A stretch of DNA of 64,000 nucleotides from Malachius bipustulatus (Eukaryota; Arthropoda; Insecta; Coleoptera; Melyridae). Positions within the stretch are counted from its first letter, which is position 1, and the number at the start of each line of letters is the position of its first letter. The position numbers and the translations under genes were made by a program. The stretch lies in NCBI GenBank assembly GCA_910589415.1, contig OU342630.1, positions 89,338,186-89,402,185 of the forward strand, read 5' to 3'. A model generated the notes under the pieces. That model searched no databases. It saw nothing but the letters and a program-made list of their open reading frames with translations, and had not been told where the DNA came from. Shown here one piece after another: positions 45,910 through 54,894 of this stretch.

Positions 45910-46289
45910 GGGCTCTAGATGGTTGCGTGTGCTGTCTGCCATTGAAAGCACTTTATTAATGAGCTTTAAATGCCCGAAAATTATATTTTCATGATTTATA
46001 ATCACGGCTCTAATAAAACTTTCATATTTGTATTAATTACTTATGGGCGAATGGAATGGCATCTTCCGGCAGTGGTCAGCACTGGCCGAGGAGAGGTGAA
46101 GCCTAAAAGCATATAAAACTGCACCGGGCCGCCGTCTCTGATGGTCGCAAGCTGGCACACATTGCTGGTAGTTCTTGCCTCCATTGTTAGATGGCGAAAG
46201 GCGTTGTAAGTCACTTGGTTCCGTGGAACTGAGTGGATACAAAGGCCTAGCTTTTGATGGCGGACAGCATCGTAGCCTCTGGATTCCAT

Positions 46290-46350
46290 CTCGATATGCT
46301 GTACTGATGAGGTCATAAAAAGACCGAAACGGTCCGTCTGCAGCTTCGAG
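46290..46350 (+). ncRNA. hammerhead ribozyme, block 2 unit 2
   Basis: Same sequence as unit 1; predicted cut after 46,338. Confidence 0.92.
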
Positions 46351-46730
46351 GGGCTCTAGATGGTTGCGTGTGCTGTCTGCCATTGAAAGCACTTTATTAA
46401 TGAGCTTTAAATGCCCGAAAATTATATTTTCATGATTTATAATCACGGCTCTAATAAAACTTTCATATTTGTATTAATTACTTATGGGCGAATGGAATGG
46501 CATCTTCCGGCAGTGGTCAGCACTGGCCGAGGAGAGGTGAAGCCTAAAAGCATATAAAACTGCACCGGGCCGCCGTCTCTGATGGTCGCAAGCTGGCACA
46601 CATTGCTGGTAGTTCTTGCCTCCATTGTTAGATGGCGAAAGGCGTTGTAAGTCACTTGGTTCCGTGGAACTGAGTGGATACAAAGGCCTAGCTTTTGATG
46701 GCGGACAGCATCGTAGCCTCTGGATTCCAT

Positions 46731-46791
46731 CTCGATATGCTGTACTGATGAGGTCATAAAAAGACCGAAACGGTCCGTCTGCAGCTTCGAG
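46731..46791 (+). ncRNA. hammerhead ribozyme, block 2 unit 3
   Basis: Same sequence as unit 1; predicted cut after 46,779. Confidence 0.92.
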
Positions 46792-47171
46792 GGGCTCTAG
46801 ATGGTTGCGTGTGCTGTCTGCCATTGAAAGCACTTTATTAATGAGCTTTAAATGCCCGAAAATTATATTTTCATGATTTATAATCACGGCTCTAATAAAA
46901 CTTTCATATTTGTATTAATTACTTATGGGCGGATGGAATGGCATCTTCCGGCAGTGGTCAGCACTGGCCGAGGAGAGGTGAAGCCTAAAAGCATATAAAA
47001 CTGCACCGGGCCGCCGTCTCTGATGGTCGCAAGCTGGCACACATTGCTGGTAGTTCTTGCCTCCATTGTTAGATGGCGAAAGGCGTTGTAAGTCACTTGG
47101 TTCCGTGGAACTGAGTGGATACAAAGGCCTAGCTTTTGATGGCGGACAGCATCGTAGCCTCTGGATTCCAT

Positions 47172-47232
47172 CTCGATATGCTGTACTGATGAGGTCATAA
47201 AAAGACCGAAACGGTCCGTCTGCAGCTTCGAG
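47172..47232 (+). ncRNA. hammerhead ribozyme, block 2 unit 4
   Basis: Same ribozyme sequence; the unit carries the G variant at 46,932. Predicted cut after 47,220. Confidence 0.92.
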
Positions 47233-47612
47233 GGGCTCTAGATGGTTGCGTGTGCTGTCTGCCATTGAAAGCACTTTATTAATGAGCTTTAAATGCCCGA
47301 AAATTATATTTTCATGATTTATAATCACGGCTCTAATAAAACTTTCATATTTGTATTAATTACTTATGGGCGAATGGAATGGCATCTTCCGGCAGTGGTC
47401 AGCACTGGCCGAGGAGAGGTGAAGCCTAAAAGCATATAAAACTGCACCGGGCCGCCGTCTCTGATGGTCGCAAGCTGGCACACATTGCTGGTAGTTCTTG
47501 CCTCCATTGTTAGATGGCGAAAGGCGTTGTAAGTCACTTGGTTCCGTGGAACTGAGTGGATACAAAGGCCTAGCTTTTGATGGCGGACAGCATCGTAGCC
47601 TCTGGATTCCAT

Positions 47613-47673
47613 CTCGATATGCTGTACTGATGAGGTCATAAAAAGACCGAAACGGTCCGTCTGCAGCTTCGAG
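47613..47673 (+). ncRNA. hammerhead ribozyme, block 2 unit 5
   Basis: Same sequence as unit 1; predicted cut after 47,661. Confidence 0.92.
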
Positions 47674-48053
47674 GGGCTCTAGATGGTTGCGTGTGCTGTC
47701 TGCCATTGAAAGCACTTTATTAATGAGCTTTAAATGCCCGAAAATTATATTTTCATGATTTATAATCACGGCTCTAATAAAACTTTCATATTTGTATTAA
47801 TTACTTATGGGCGAATGGAATGGCATCTTCCGGCAGTGGTCAGCACTGGCCGAGGAGAGGTGAAGCCTAAAAGCATATAAAACTGCACCGGGCCGCCGTC
47901 TCTGATGGTCGCAAGCTGGCACACATTGCTGGTAGTTCTTGCCTCCATTGTTAGATGGCGAAAGGCGTTGTAAGTCACTTGGTTCCGTGGAACTGAGTGG
48001 ATACAAAGGCCTAGCTTTTGATGGCGGACAGCATCGTAGCCTCTGGATTCCAT

Positions 48054-48114
48054 CTCGATATGCTGTACTGATGAGGTCATAAAAAGACCGAAACGGTCCG
48101 TCTGCAGCTTCGAG
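48054..48114 (+). ncRNA. hammerhead ribozyme, block 2 unit 6
   Basis: Same sequence as unit 1; predicted cut after 48,102. Confidence 0.92.
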
Positions 48115-48494
48115 GGGCTCTAGATGGTTGCGTGTGCTGTCTGCCATTGAAAGCACTTTATTAATGAGCTTTAAATGCCCGAAAATTATATTTTCATGAT
48201 TTATAATCACGGCTCTAATAAAACTTTCATATTTGTATTAATTACTTATGGGCGGATGGAATGGCATCTTCCGGCAGTGGTCAGCACTGGCCGAGGAGAG
48301 GTGAAGCCTAAAAGCATATAAAACTGCACCGGGCCGCCGTCTCTGATGGTCGCAAGCTGGCACACATTGCTGGTAGTTCTTGCCTCCATTGTTAGATGGC
48401 GAAAGGCGTTGTAAGTCACTTGGTTCCGTGGAACTGAGTGGATACAAAGGCCTAGCTTTTGATGGCGGACAGCATCGTAGCCTCTGGATTCCAT

Positions 48495-48555
48495 CTCGAT
48501 ATGCTGTACTGATGAGGTCATAAAAAGACCGAAACGGTCCGTCTGCAGCTTCGAG
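48495..48555 (+). ncRNA. hammerhead ribozyme, block 2 unit 7
   Basis: Same ribozyme sequence; the unit carries the G variant at 48,255. Predicted cut after 48,543. Confidence 0.92.
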
Positions 48556-48935
48556 GGGCTCTAGATGGTTGCGTGTGCTGTCTGCCATTGAAAGCACTTT
48601 ATTAATGAGCTTTAAATGCCCGAAAATTATATTTTCATGATTTATAATCACGGCTCTAATAAAACTTTCATATTTGTATTAATTACTTATGGGCGAATGG
48701 AATGGCATCTTCCGGCAGTGGTCAGCACTGGCCGAGGAGAGGTGAAGCCTAAAAGCATATAAAACTGCACCGGGCCGCCGTCTCTGATGGTCGCAAGCTG
48801 GCACACATTGCTGGTAGTTCTTGCCTCCATTGTTAGATGGCGAAAGGCGTTGTAAGTCACTTGGTTCCGTGGAACTGAGTGGATACAAAGGCCTAGCTTT
48901 TGATGGCGGACAGCATCGTAGCCTCTGGATTCCAT

Positions 48936-48996
48936 CTCGATATGCTGTACTGATGAGGTCATAAAAAGACCGAAACGGTCCGTCTGCAGCTTCGAG
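48936..48996 (+). ncRNA. hammerhead ribozyme, block 2 unit 8
   Basis: Same sequence as unit 1; predicted cut after 48,984. Confidence 0.92.
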
Positions 48997-49376
48997 GGGC
49001 TCTAGATGGTTGCGTGTGCTGTCTGCCATTGAAAGCACTTTATTAATGAGCTTTAAATGCCCGAAAATTATATTTTCATGATTTATAATCACGGCTCTAA
49101 TAAAACTTTCATATTTGTATTAATTACTTATGGGCGAATGGAATGGCATCTTCCGGCAGTGGTCAGCACTGGCCGAGGAGAGGTGAAGCCTAAAAGCATA
49201 TAAAACTGCACCGGGCCGCCGTCTCTGATGGTCGCAAGCTGGCACACATTGCTGGTAGTTCTTGCCTCCATTGTTAGATGGCGAAAGGCGTTGTAAGTCA
49301 CTTGGTTCCGTGGAACTGAGTGGATACAAAGGCCTAGCTTTTGATGGCGGACAGCATCGTAGCCTCTGGATTCCAT

Positions 49377-49437
49377 CTCGATATGCTGTACTGATGAGGT
49401 CATAAAAAGACCGAAACGGTCCGTCTGCAGCTTCGAG
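49377..49437 (+). ncRNA. hammerhead ribozyme, block 2 unit 9
   Basis: Same sequence as unit 1; predicted cut after 49,425. Confidence 0.92.
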
Positions 49438-49817
49438 GGGCTCTAGATGGTTGCGTGTGCTGTCTGCCATTGAAAGCACTTTATTAATGAGCTTTAAATG
49501 CCCGAAAATTATATTTTCATGATTTATAATCACGGCTCTAATAAAACTTTCATATTTGTATTAATTACTTATGGGCGAATGGAATGGCATCTTCCGGCAG
49601 TGGTCAGCACTGGCCGAGGAGAGGTGAAGCCTAAAAGCATATAAAACTGCACCGGGCCGCCGTCTCTGATGGTCGCAAGCTGGCACACATTGCTGGTAGT
49701 TCTTGCCTCCATTGTTAGATGGCGAAAGGCGTTGTAAGTCACTTGGTTCCGTGGAACTGAGTGGATACAAAGGCCTAGCTTTTGATGGCGGACAGCATCG
49801 TAGCCTCTGGATTCCAT

Positions 49818-49878
49818 CTCGATATGCTGTACTGATGAGGTCATAAAAAGACCGAAACGGTCCGTCTGCAGCTTCGAG
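49818..49878 (+). ncRNA. hammerhead ribozyme, block 2 unit 10
   Basis: Same sequence as unit 1; predicted cut after 49,866. Confidence 0.92.
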
Positions 49879-50258
49879 GGGCTCTAGATGGTTGCGTGTG
49901 CTGTCTGCCATTGAAAGCACTTTATTAATGAGCTTTAAATGCCCGAAAATTATATTTTCATGATTTATAATCACGGCTCTAATAAAACTTTCATATTTGT
50001 ATTAATTACTTATGGGCGAATGGAATGGCATCTTCCGGCAGTGGTCAGCACTGGCCGAGGAGAGGTGAAGCCTAAAAGCATATAAAACTGCACCGGGCCG
50101 CCGTCTCTGATGGTCGCAAGCTGGCACACATTGCTGGTAGTTCTTGCCTCCATTGTTAGATGGCGAAAGGCGTTGTAAGTCACTTGGTTCCGTGGAACTG
50201 AGTGGATACAAAGGCCTAGCTTTTGATGGCGGACAGCATCGTAGCCTCTGGATTCCAT

Positions 50259-50319
50259 CTCGATATGCTGTACTGATGAGGTCATAAAAAGACCGAAACG
50301 GTCCGTCTGCAGCTTCGAG
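50259..50319 (+). ncRNA. hammerhead ribozyme, block 2 unit 11
   Basis: Same sequence as unit 1; predicted cut after 50,307. Confidence 0.92.
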
Positions 50320-50699
50320 GGGCTCTAGATGGTTGCGTGTGCTGTCTGCCATTGAAAGCACTTTATTAATGAGCTTTAAATGCCCGAAAATTATATTTTC
50401 ATGATTTATAATCACGGCTCTAATAAAACTTTCATATTTGTATTAATTACTTATGGGCGAATGGAATGGCATCTTCCGGCAGTGGTCAGCACTGGCCGAG
50501 GAGAGGTGAAGCCTAAAAGCATATAAAACTGCACCGGGCCGCCGTCTCTGATGGTCGCAAGCTGGCACACATTGCTGGTAGTTCTTGCCTCCATTGTTAG
50601 ATGGCGAAAGGCGTTGTAAGTCACTTGGTTCCGTGGAACTGAGTGGATACAAAGGCCTAGCTTTTGATGGCGGACAGCATCGTAGCCTCTGGATTCCAT

Positions 50700-50760
50700 C
50701 TCGATATGCTGTACTGATGAGGTCATAAAAAGACCGAAACGGTCCGTCTGCAGCTTCGAG
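50700..50760 (+). ncRNA. hammerhead ribozyme, block 2 unit 12
   Basis: Same sequence as unit 1, last unit before the right TA tract; predicted cut after 50,748. Confidence 0.92.
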
Positions 50761-50881
50761 GGGCTCTAGATGGTTGCGTGTGCTGTCTGCCATTGAAAGC
50801 ACTTTATTAATGAGCTTTAAATGCCCGAAAATTATATTTTCATGATTTATAATCACGGCTCTAATAAAACTTTCATATTTG

Positions 50882-50902
50882 TATATATATATATATATAT
50901 AT
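50882..50902. repeat. (TA)n tract, right border of array
   Basis: An alternating TA run between the last unit and the 650-bp repeat region. The 16.4-17.6 kb copy has a TA tract at the same relative place. Confidence 0.9.
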
Positions 50903-52400
50903 TTATATATTTATTTCTCCAAAATCACGAAATTTTGATTTTAAAAACGCTCCTGTAGCTTTATCTTTCAAGATTAGTGAACGAAATTTTGCACTCTTAT
51001 TAAATATTAGGAACAATTTTGATTTTCATTAAAAAAATTTCCAAAAGTCGCGTCACTTCTACAGGGTGTCCCTTCAAAATTCGGAAAATCCGGTTTTTGT
51101 CACCTCATTTCAGGTCGCAGTTTTCAATCTAGGAGACTGAAATTTTTGTGGAAGTAAGATATCCACAAGGAGTGGTCTGGTATTGCACTTGAGCAAAATC
51201 TACTGAGCCGTTTCAAAATGGCGGCTATTTTAATTTTTTGAAAAAGGACTATTTTTTGAACCCCTGTATAAGCTAGATAGAAAAAGAGTTTTATATCAAG
51301 TTCACAATATTGGAAGTAAATGACTTGAAATTTAATTTCATGCAACAAAATTTGCATTTTTTCTATTAATAAGCCAGTGGCGTGGGTAGGAAAAGGGTAA
51401 AAATGGCTAAATTTCTCCAACAATTTATGAGCACATTTTTGAAGTAATTAAACTGAAATTTTTACAGTAGACAACTATACTAATAGACTTCAATCCTTGA
51501 GAATTTCAAAAAGTAAATAAGAAAAATGGCGGAGATATTCGATTTTTTTTTACATGATGTTTTTTTTTAAATTAATTTCTCTAAATTTTTAAAAACGCTC
51601 CTGTAGCTTCATCTTTCAAGATTAATGAACGAAATTTTTTACTCTTATAAACCTTAGGGCTGACGTTTGATTTTGGTAAAAACATTTTCCTAGAGTTGTG
51701 TTACTTCTACAGGATGTCCCTCCGAATTTCAGAAAAAAAAGTAAAAAAACCGTCCGTGAGGCACGGTTTCTGGTCGAAGTTTTCAATCTAGAGCGCTGAA
51801 ATTTTTTTGGTAGTAAGATACCCTCAAGTAGTCGTCTGGTACTGTATTTGAGTAAAATAGGTAAAGACATTCCAAAATGGCGGCCTTTTCAATTTTTGGA
51901 AAATGGCTAGATTTTGAACCCCTAAATAGGCAAGATCAAAAACTTTTAAACAAAATTAACAAGATTGGAATAAACTTATTTGAAATTTGAGCTAATGCAA
52001 TACAATTTGCATCATTTCTATTAATAAGCCAGAGGCGTGGGTAGGAAAAGGGTAAAAATGTCTACATTTCTATAAACATTCATGAGCTTATTTTTGAAGG
52101 AATAGAACGGAAATTTTGATAGTAGACAACTATACTAATAGCATTTAACCTTCAAAAATTTCAAGAAGCAAATATAAAAATGGCGGAGATATTCGAATAT
52201 TTTTAAATGATTATGTTTATTCCTCTAAAATTTCAAACTTTCGGTTTTCAAAACTCTCCTTTCAGTTTTTTCCGAATTTATTAAAGGTAGTGTAAAATAT
52301 AGTATTTTTCAAGTAAAGTTAGCCAGTGGCGGGCATAGGAAAAGGGACAAAATTGTTAAATTTTGCCAATTTTTTTGATTTTTAAATTAAAAAATCCATT
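50903..52400 (-). repeat. about 650-bp direct repeats in the element's flank (2.3 copies)
   Basis: CGCTCCTGTAGCTT(T/C)ATCTTTCAAG recurs near 50,948 and 51,597, with a diverged third start near 52,250. AGCCAGTGGCGTGGGTAGG and variants recur near 51,372, 52,028 and 52,321. AAATGGCGGAGATATTCGA occurs twice. No open frame of interest; ORFs here are shadows. The matching part of the 16.4-17.6 kb copy is shorter. Confidence 0.75.
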
Positions 52401-52588
52401 CTAAGGCACGTGTTCAAACGAAATGAAATGAAATTATCACAGAAAATTTTTCACATTAAAGCACTACGCTAACATGACATGACTATGGAAAATTTCAGAA
52501 AGCCAATAATTTAAAAAGCGGTGAAAATATTCATAATTGAATCGCATAAAAATACACTATTTCTGCGATTGATGCGCAAGAAGGTTTT

Positions 52589-52966
52589 TTCTTCCCTAGA
52601 ACAATGTATTTATCCGGTGCAGTGGAAAAGAGCCTTTGTTCTCCCACTGAAAAAAATTTATAAACCTAGGAATTTTAAAGATTTTCGTGGAATCAATAAA
52701 TTGTACGTCCTTGGAAAAATGTTTGATCTTTGTATGTTTGAGAGCTTAACCCAATATATTAACGATAATAACATTTTAGAAATCTGTCAGTCTGGATTTC
52801 GTGCAGGACCACCGTACACCGTACTGAAACTGCTTTGATAAAAGTATTATTAGACTATGCGCAAAAAGCCATGGACAATCGAAAGGTGACAATACTGTGT
52901 TTGATTGATTTTTCCCGAGCTTTCGACTTTGTTCGATATGAAATATTGGTAGCAATTTTAAGGTAG
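52589..52966 (+). pseudogene. LINE ORF2 reverse transcriptase, continuation after insertion
   Basis: Reads SSLEQCIYPVQWKRAFVLPL, NFKDFRGINKLYVLGKMFD, NILEICQSGFRAG, then after one frameshift near 52,825 AMDNRKVTILCLIDFSRAFD. These are RT motifs of non-LTR elements, with FSRAFD being the first catalytic Asp motif. It continues the reading lost at 43,270 and is cut again by a foldback at 52,972. Confidence 0.85.
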
Positions 52967-52971
52967 ATATA

Positions 52972-53380
52972 CAGGCTGGTTAACAATTCGATGCTCACCA
53001 TTGGGATCTCGGAAACGGTGGGTTAAATTAGAGAAAAGTTGCACAATTTTATGCTTATTAAGAATATGAAAGAAAATTTATGGAAACTTCAGGCATTGCT
53101 GAAATATCCTGAAAAAACTTAAAAATTAAGATTTCTTATTTCAATCATATATTTTTTATTATCAAAAAGAAATGAAAATATTTTTGTAAGTTTAAATAAG
53201 TCATCAATATGTAATTTCCAAAAATTTCAAGGATCGCAGAGTTTTCATAGTCAACTTTTGTTTTTCTTATGGCCGCCATATTGTTTTTTCATGTCATTCA
53301 CTATTAAAAGAACCAAGGAAACAAATAATCCATCACATCCAAAAAAAATCTTCTATTTGTTATATTTAATAACAGATCTT
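52972..53380. mobile_element. foldback family B, left half only
   Basis: CAGGCTGGTTAACAATTCG, GGGATCTCGGAAACGG, TTAGAGAAAAGTTGCAC and TTGCTGAAATATCCTGAAAA match the left arm of 18,251-19,024. The right arm is missing. It interrupts the LINE reverse transcriptase. Confidence 0.65.
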
Positions 53381-53384
53381 CTTG

Positions 53385-53475
53385 TTTTACCAATGTAAGT
53401 ATATGTTATATGCAGATGATCTTCAAGTCTTTATTGAATGGTTTACACCACACGGAGATCCAAGTTAATTCATGG
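53385..53475 (+). pseudogene. LINE RT fragment with intact YADD motif
   Basis: Reads CKYMLYADDLQVFIEWF, the catalytic YADD box, in the same strand and order as the piece ending at 52,966. About 60 residues between them are lost. A stop follows. Confidence 0.75.
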
Positions 53476-53885
53476 CTTAAGAGGGGCCAACTTCCATTCA
53501 TCCGACAGCATCCTCCGGATACTCCGGATGCAACACACTGATGAGTTCCAGTAGAACGAAACACGTGTCTGTGCTTGTTCTGGTACTCTGGAAGGCTCTG
53601 CAGTTGGATGCGGAAGCAAGCTCTTTAGTTGGAGTTTCGGGCACTGCCATCATGACAACTGTTAGGGCAATGGAGGAATTCTCCGACCCCATCTAACAGG
53701 CTAGTAATAAATTGCACTTTATGTGCTTTATACTCATTGACCTGCAATTCACTCTTTTATGAATTAATCGTTGAGTATATTTGCCTTCTGTCTTCTTCTT
53801 TATTGAAACAAGCGTTGAGAACACAGATCGAGCTATTTTGTTGTTTAATGACGACTTGGAGCGCGTAACTATAATTGGTGTTATC
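53470..53885. mobile_element. hammerhead-bearing insertion in the LINE (unclassified)
   Basis: The LINE reading stops near 53,470 and resumes near 53,888. The intervening sequence contains the hammerhead at 53,530 and, on the minus strand, an open stretch (RQIYSTINS, ELQVNEYKAHKVQFITSLLD) without family assignment. Hammerheads of this minimal kind are known in Penelope-like elements and retrozymes; which one applies is not decided. Borders approximate. Confidence 0.45.
53530..53578 (+). ncRNA. hammerhead ribozyme, type I, distinct from the array
   Basis: Core CTGATGA at 53,538-53,544. Stem II GTTC/GAAC (53,545-53,548 with 53,554-53,557) with loop CAGTA. GAAA at 53,558-53,561. Minimal stem III within the palindrome ACACGTGT, site GTC at 53,567-53,569, cut after 53,569. 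Stem I: ACACA-side bases 53,534-53,537 pair with TGTG (53,570-53,573), a bulged C, then GCAA with TTGT. Every core base is present. The sequence outside the core is unlike the 441-bp unit, so this is an independent ribozyme family. Confidence 0.85.
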
Positions 53886-53887
53886 TC

Positions 53888-54060
53888 CATAATTTAGAAA
53901 TTAACCTAAAAAAGTGTAAGGTTATAGTATTGGGATGTACGAAAATTGTAGATAAGCTTGATTTCTCCAACATGTCGCCAATAGTTGTCGGAGCGTCCTC
54001 TTTGCAGATTGCTTCATCTGTTAAGAATTGAGGATTTATTGTCGATAGCAGACTATCTTC
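53888..54060 (+). pseudogene. LINE RT C-terminal fragment
   Basis: Reads NLEINLKKCKVIVLGCTKIV, SPIVVGASSLQIASSVKN, then GFIVDSRLS, the region after YADD in non-LTR RTs (INPKKT and KNLGVLMDS-like text). It ends at the GGGCCGGGCC element end at 54,060. Confidence 0.78.
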
Positions 54061-54585
54061 AGGGCCGGGCCTAGCAGGCGTGCAGTGCGTGCCCGTACGC
54101 AGGCGGCACGTTCATAGGGGCAGCGGGCGAAAGCAAAAAAAAATCATAATTCATAACAATAACAAAAAATATTAAAATATCATCATAGAAATAATTATTG
54201 GGTAGTATAGCCAGGGAAGCGGGGGGCGCTTGCAGCATCCGGGGCAACTTTCTATAATATTACATATCAGGACCTTCCTAACCACAGATTTAATAGGGCT
54301 ATAAGCAAGGGGCGCAAGCCTTTTGGGGGCGGAAGTTTTTATTAAAGTAGCGTGACTTTGAACATTGAAAATAATTTCGCATGCTGCGCATTTTCTTTGG
54401 AGCCTGACAAACATAACTAGTTTTAAATTTAGAATCCATACTCTACTAACTTTGTAATCCACGAGTCGTCACTGGCTTATTCCCGGTGTTAGCCATCCTA
54501 TACGCATTTCTTATGAAAAAGGGCGCATTACTTTCAGTGGTCCATAGGCCCCAAACATCTTAGAACAGCTCTGGCCTGTACAGAC
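54060..54585. mobile_element. probable hAT-like element fragment
   Basis: It begins CAGGGCCGGGCC, a common hAT/ZMYM-type terminus, and ends near TTAGAACAGCTCTGGCCTG, an imperfect inverted counterpart. CAGACTA occurs next to both ends but not in register with a clean 8-bp duplication. The ORF on the minus strand is not recognised. Boundaries uncertain. Confidence 0.4.
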
Positions 54586-54674
54586 TACCCGCGGAACGCC
54601 GAACCTGATTCAGGTTGTTCTATAATAAAATTAGGTAGGTACCTAGAGAGTGTCTACAGAGTGTTTACCGTGAG

Positions 54675-54894
54675 TAATTAGTTGGTTATTGGGAGCGCAG
54701 TCGAAAAAGGAGAAAATCATAAAATTGTTTCTATTTTGCTAGCTTTCGAGGGTTTCATTCACCTCTTCATCAGGCACTAAAATTGAATAAAATAAAATTT
54801 GAAGAGGTGAATAAAACCCTCGAAAGCTAGCAAAATAGAAACAATTTTATGATTTTCTCCTTTTTCGACTGCGCTCCCAATAACCAACTAATTA
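54675..54894. repeat. near-perfect 95-bp palindromic foldback
   Basis: Arms 54,675-54,769 and 54,800-54,894 pair with a single mismatch around a 30-nt A/T-rich loop. The arm includes GGTTATTGGGAGCGCAGTCG and CTCGAAAGCTAGC. Such near-identity implies recent formation or gene conversion. Confidence 0.88.

Larger units (their letters stand above)
45601..50881 (+). repeat. satellite array, block 2: twelve 441-bp hammerhead units
   Basis: Twelve head-to-tail units of 441 bp, opposite in orientation to block 1, ending at the right TA tract. The hammerhead is on the plus strand of every unit. Units 4 and 7 share a G at the GGGCGAATGG site (46,932 and 48,255), exactly three units apart, hinting at amplification of multi-unit blocks. 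Minus-strand ORFs of 137 and 91 codons recur in each unit but are ribozyme-antisense and unrecognised. A long plus-strand transcript is expected to self-cleave into 441-nt RNAs with 5'-OH and 2',3'-cyclic phosphate ends, which host tRNA ligase could circularise, as known for retrozymes. Confidence 0.95.
43271..52588 (-). mobile_element. 9.3-kb Helentron-like element carrying a hammerhead ribozyme array
   Basis: Borders come from the split LINE and from shared ends at 16.4 kb and 27.7 kb. Left to right: terminal hairpin (43,273-43,300), a 110-bp conserved block, (TA)n, 17 units of 441 bp in two opposed blocks, (TA)n, then 1.7 kb of non-coding sequence built from about 650-bp direct repeats, ending GCGCAAGAAGG. 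The subterminal string ATAGTGTATTTTT recurs at both ends. There is no clear target duplication; insertion between two T fits. A hairpin near one end, TA microsatellite, central tandem repeats and T/T insertion are features described for non-autonomous Helentrons (HINE/DINE-like). No Rep/helicase is present. The minus sign assumes the hairpin marks the 3' end. A Penelope- or retrozyme-related origin of the array is possible. Confidence 0.6.

Noticed and set aside
43858..50856. Repeated 137- and 91-codon ORFs in every 441-bp unit
   Set aside because: They recur because the unit recurs. No known domain, two overlapping frames are open, and they run antisense to the hammerhead. Conservation reflects recent copying, not selection on protein.
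43430..50881. CRISPR-like array
   Set aside because: The whole 441-bp unit repeats without variable spacers, and the context is a eukaryotic transposon.
54755..54775. CTGATGA..GAAAC on the minus strand as a hammerhead
   Set aside because: The ten bases between core and GAAA (AGAGGTGAAT) cannot form stem II.
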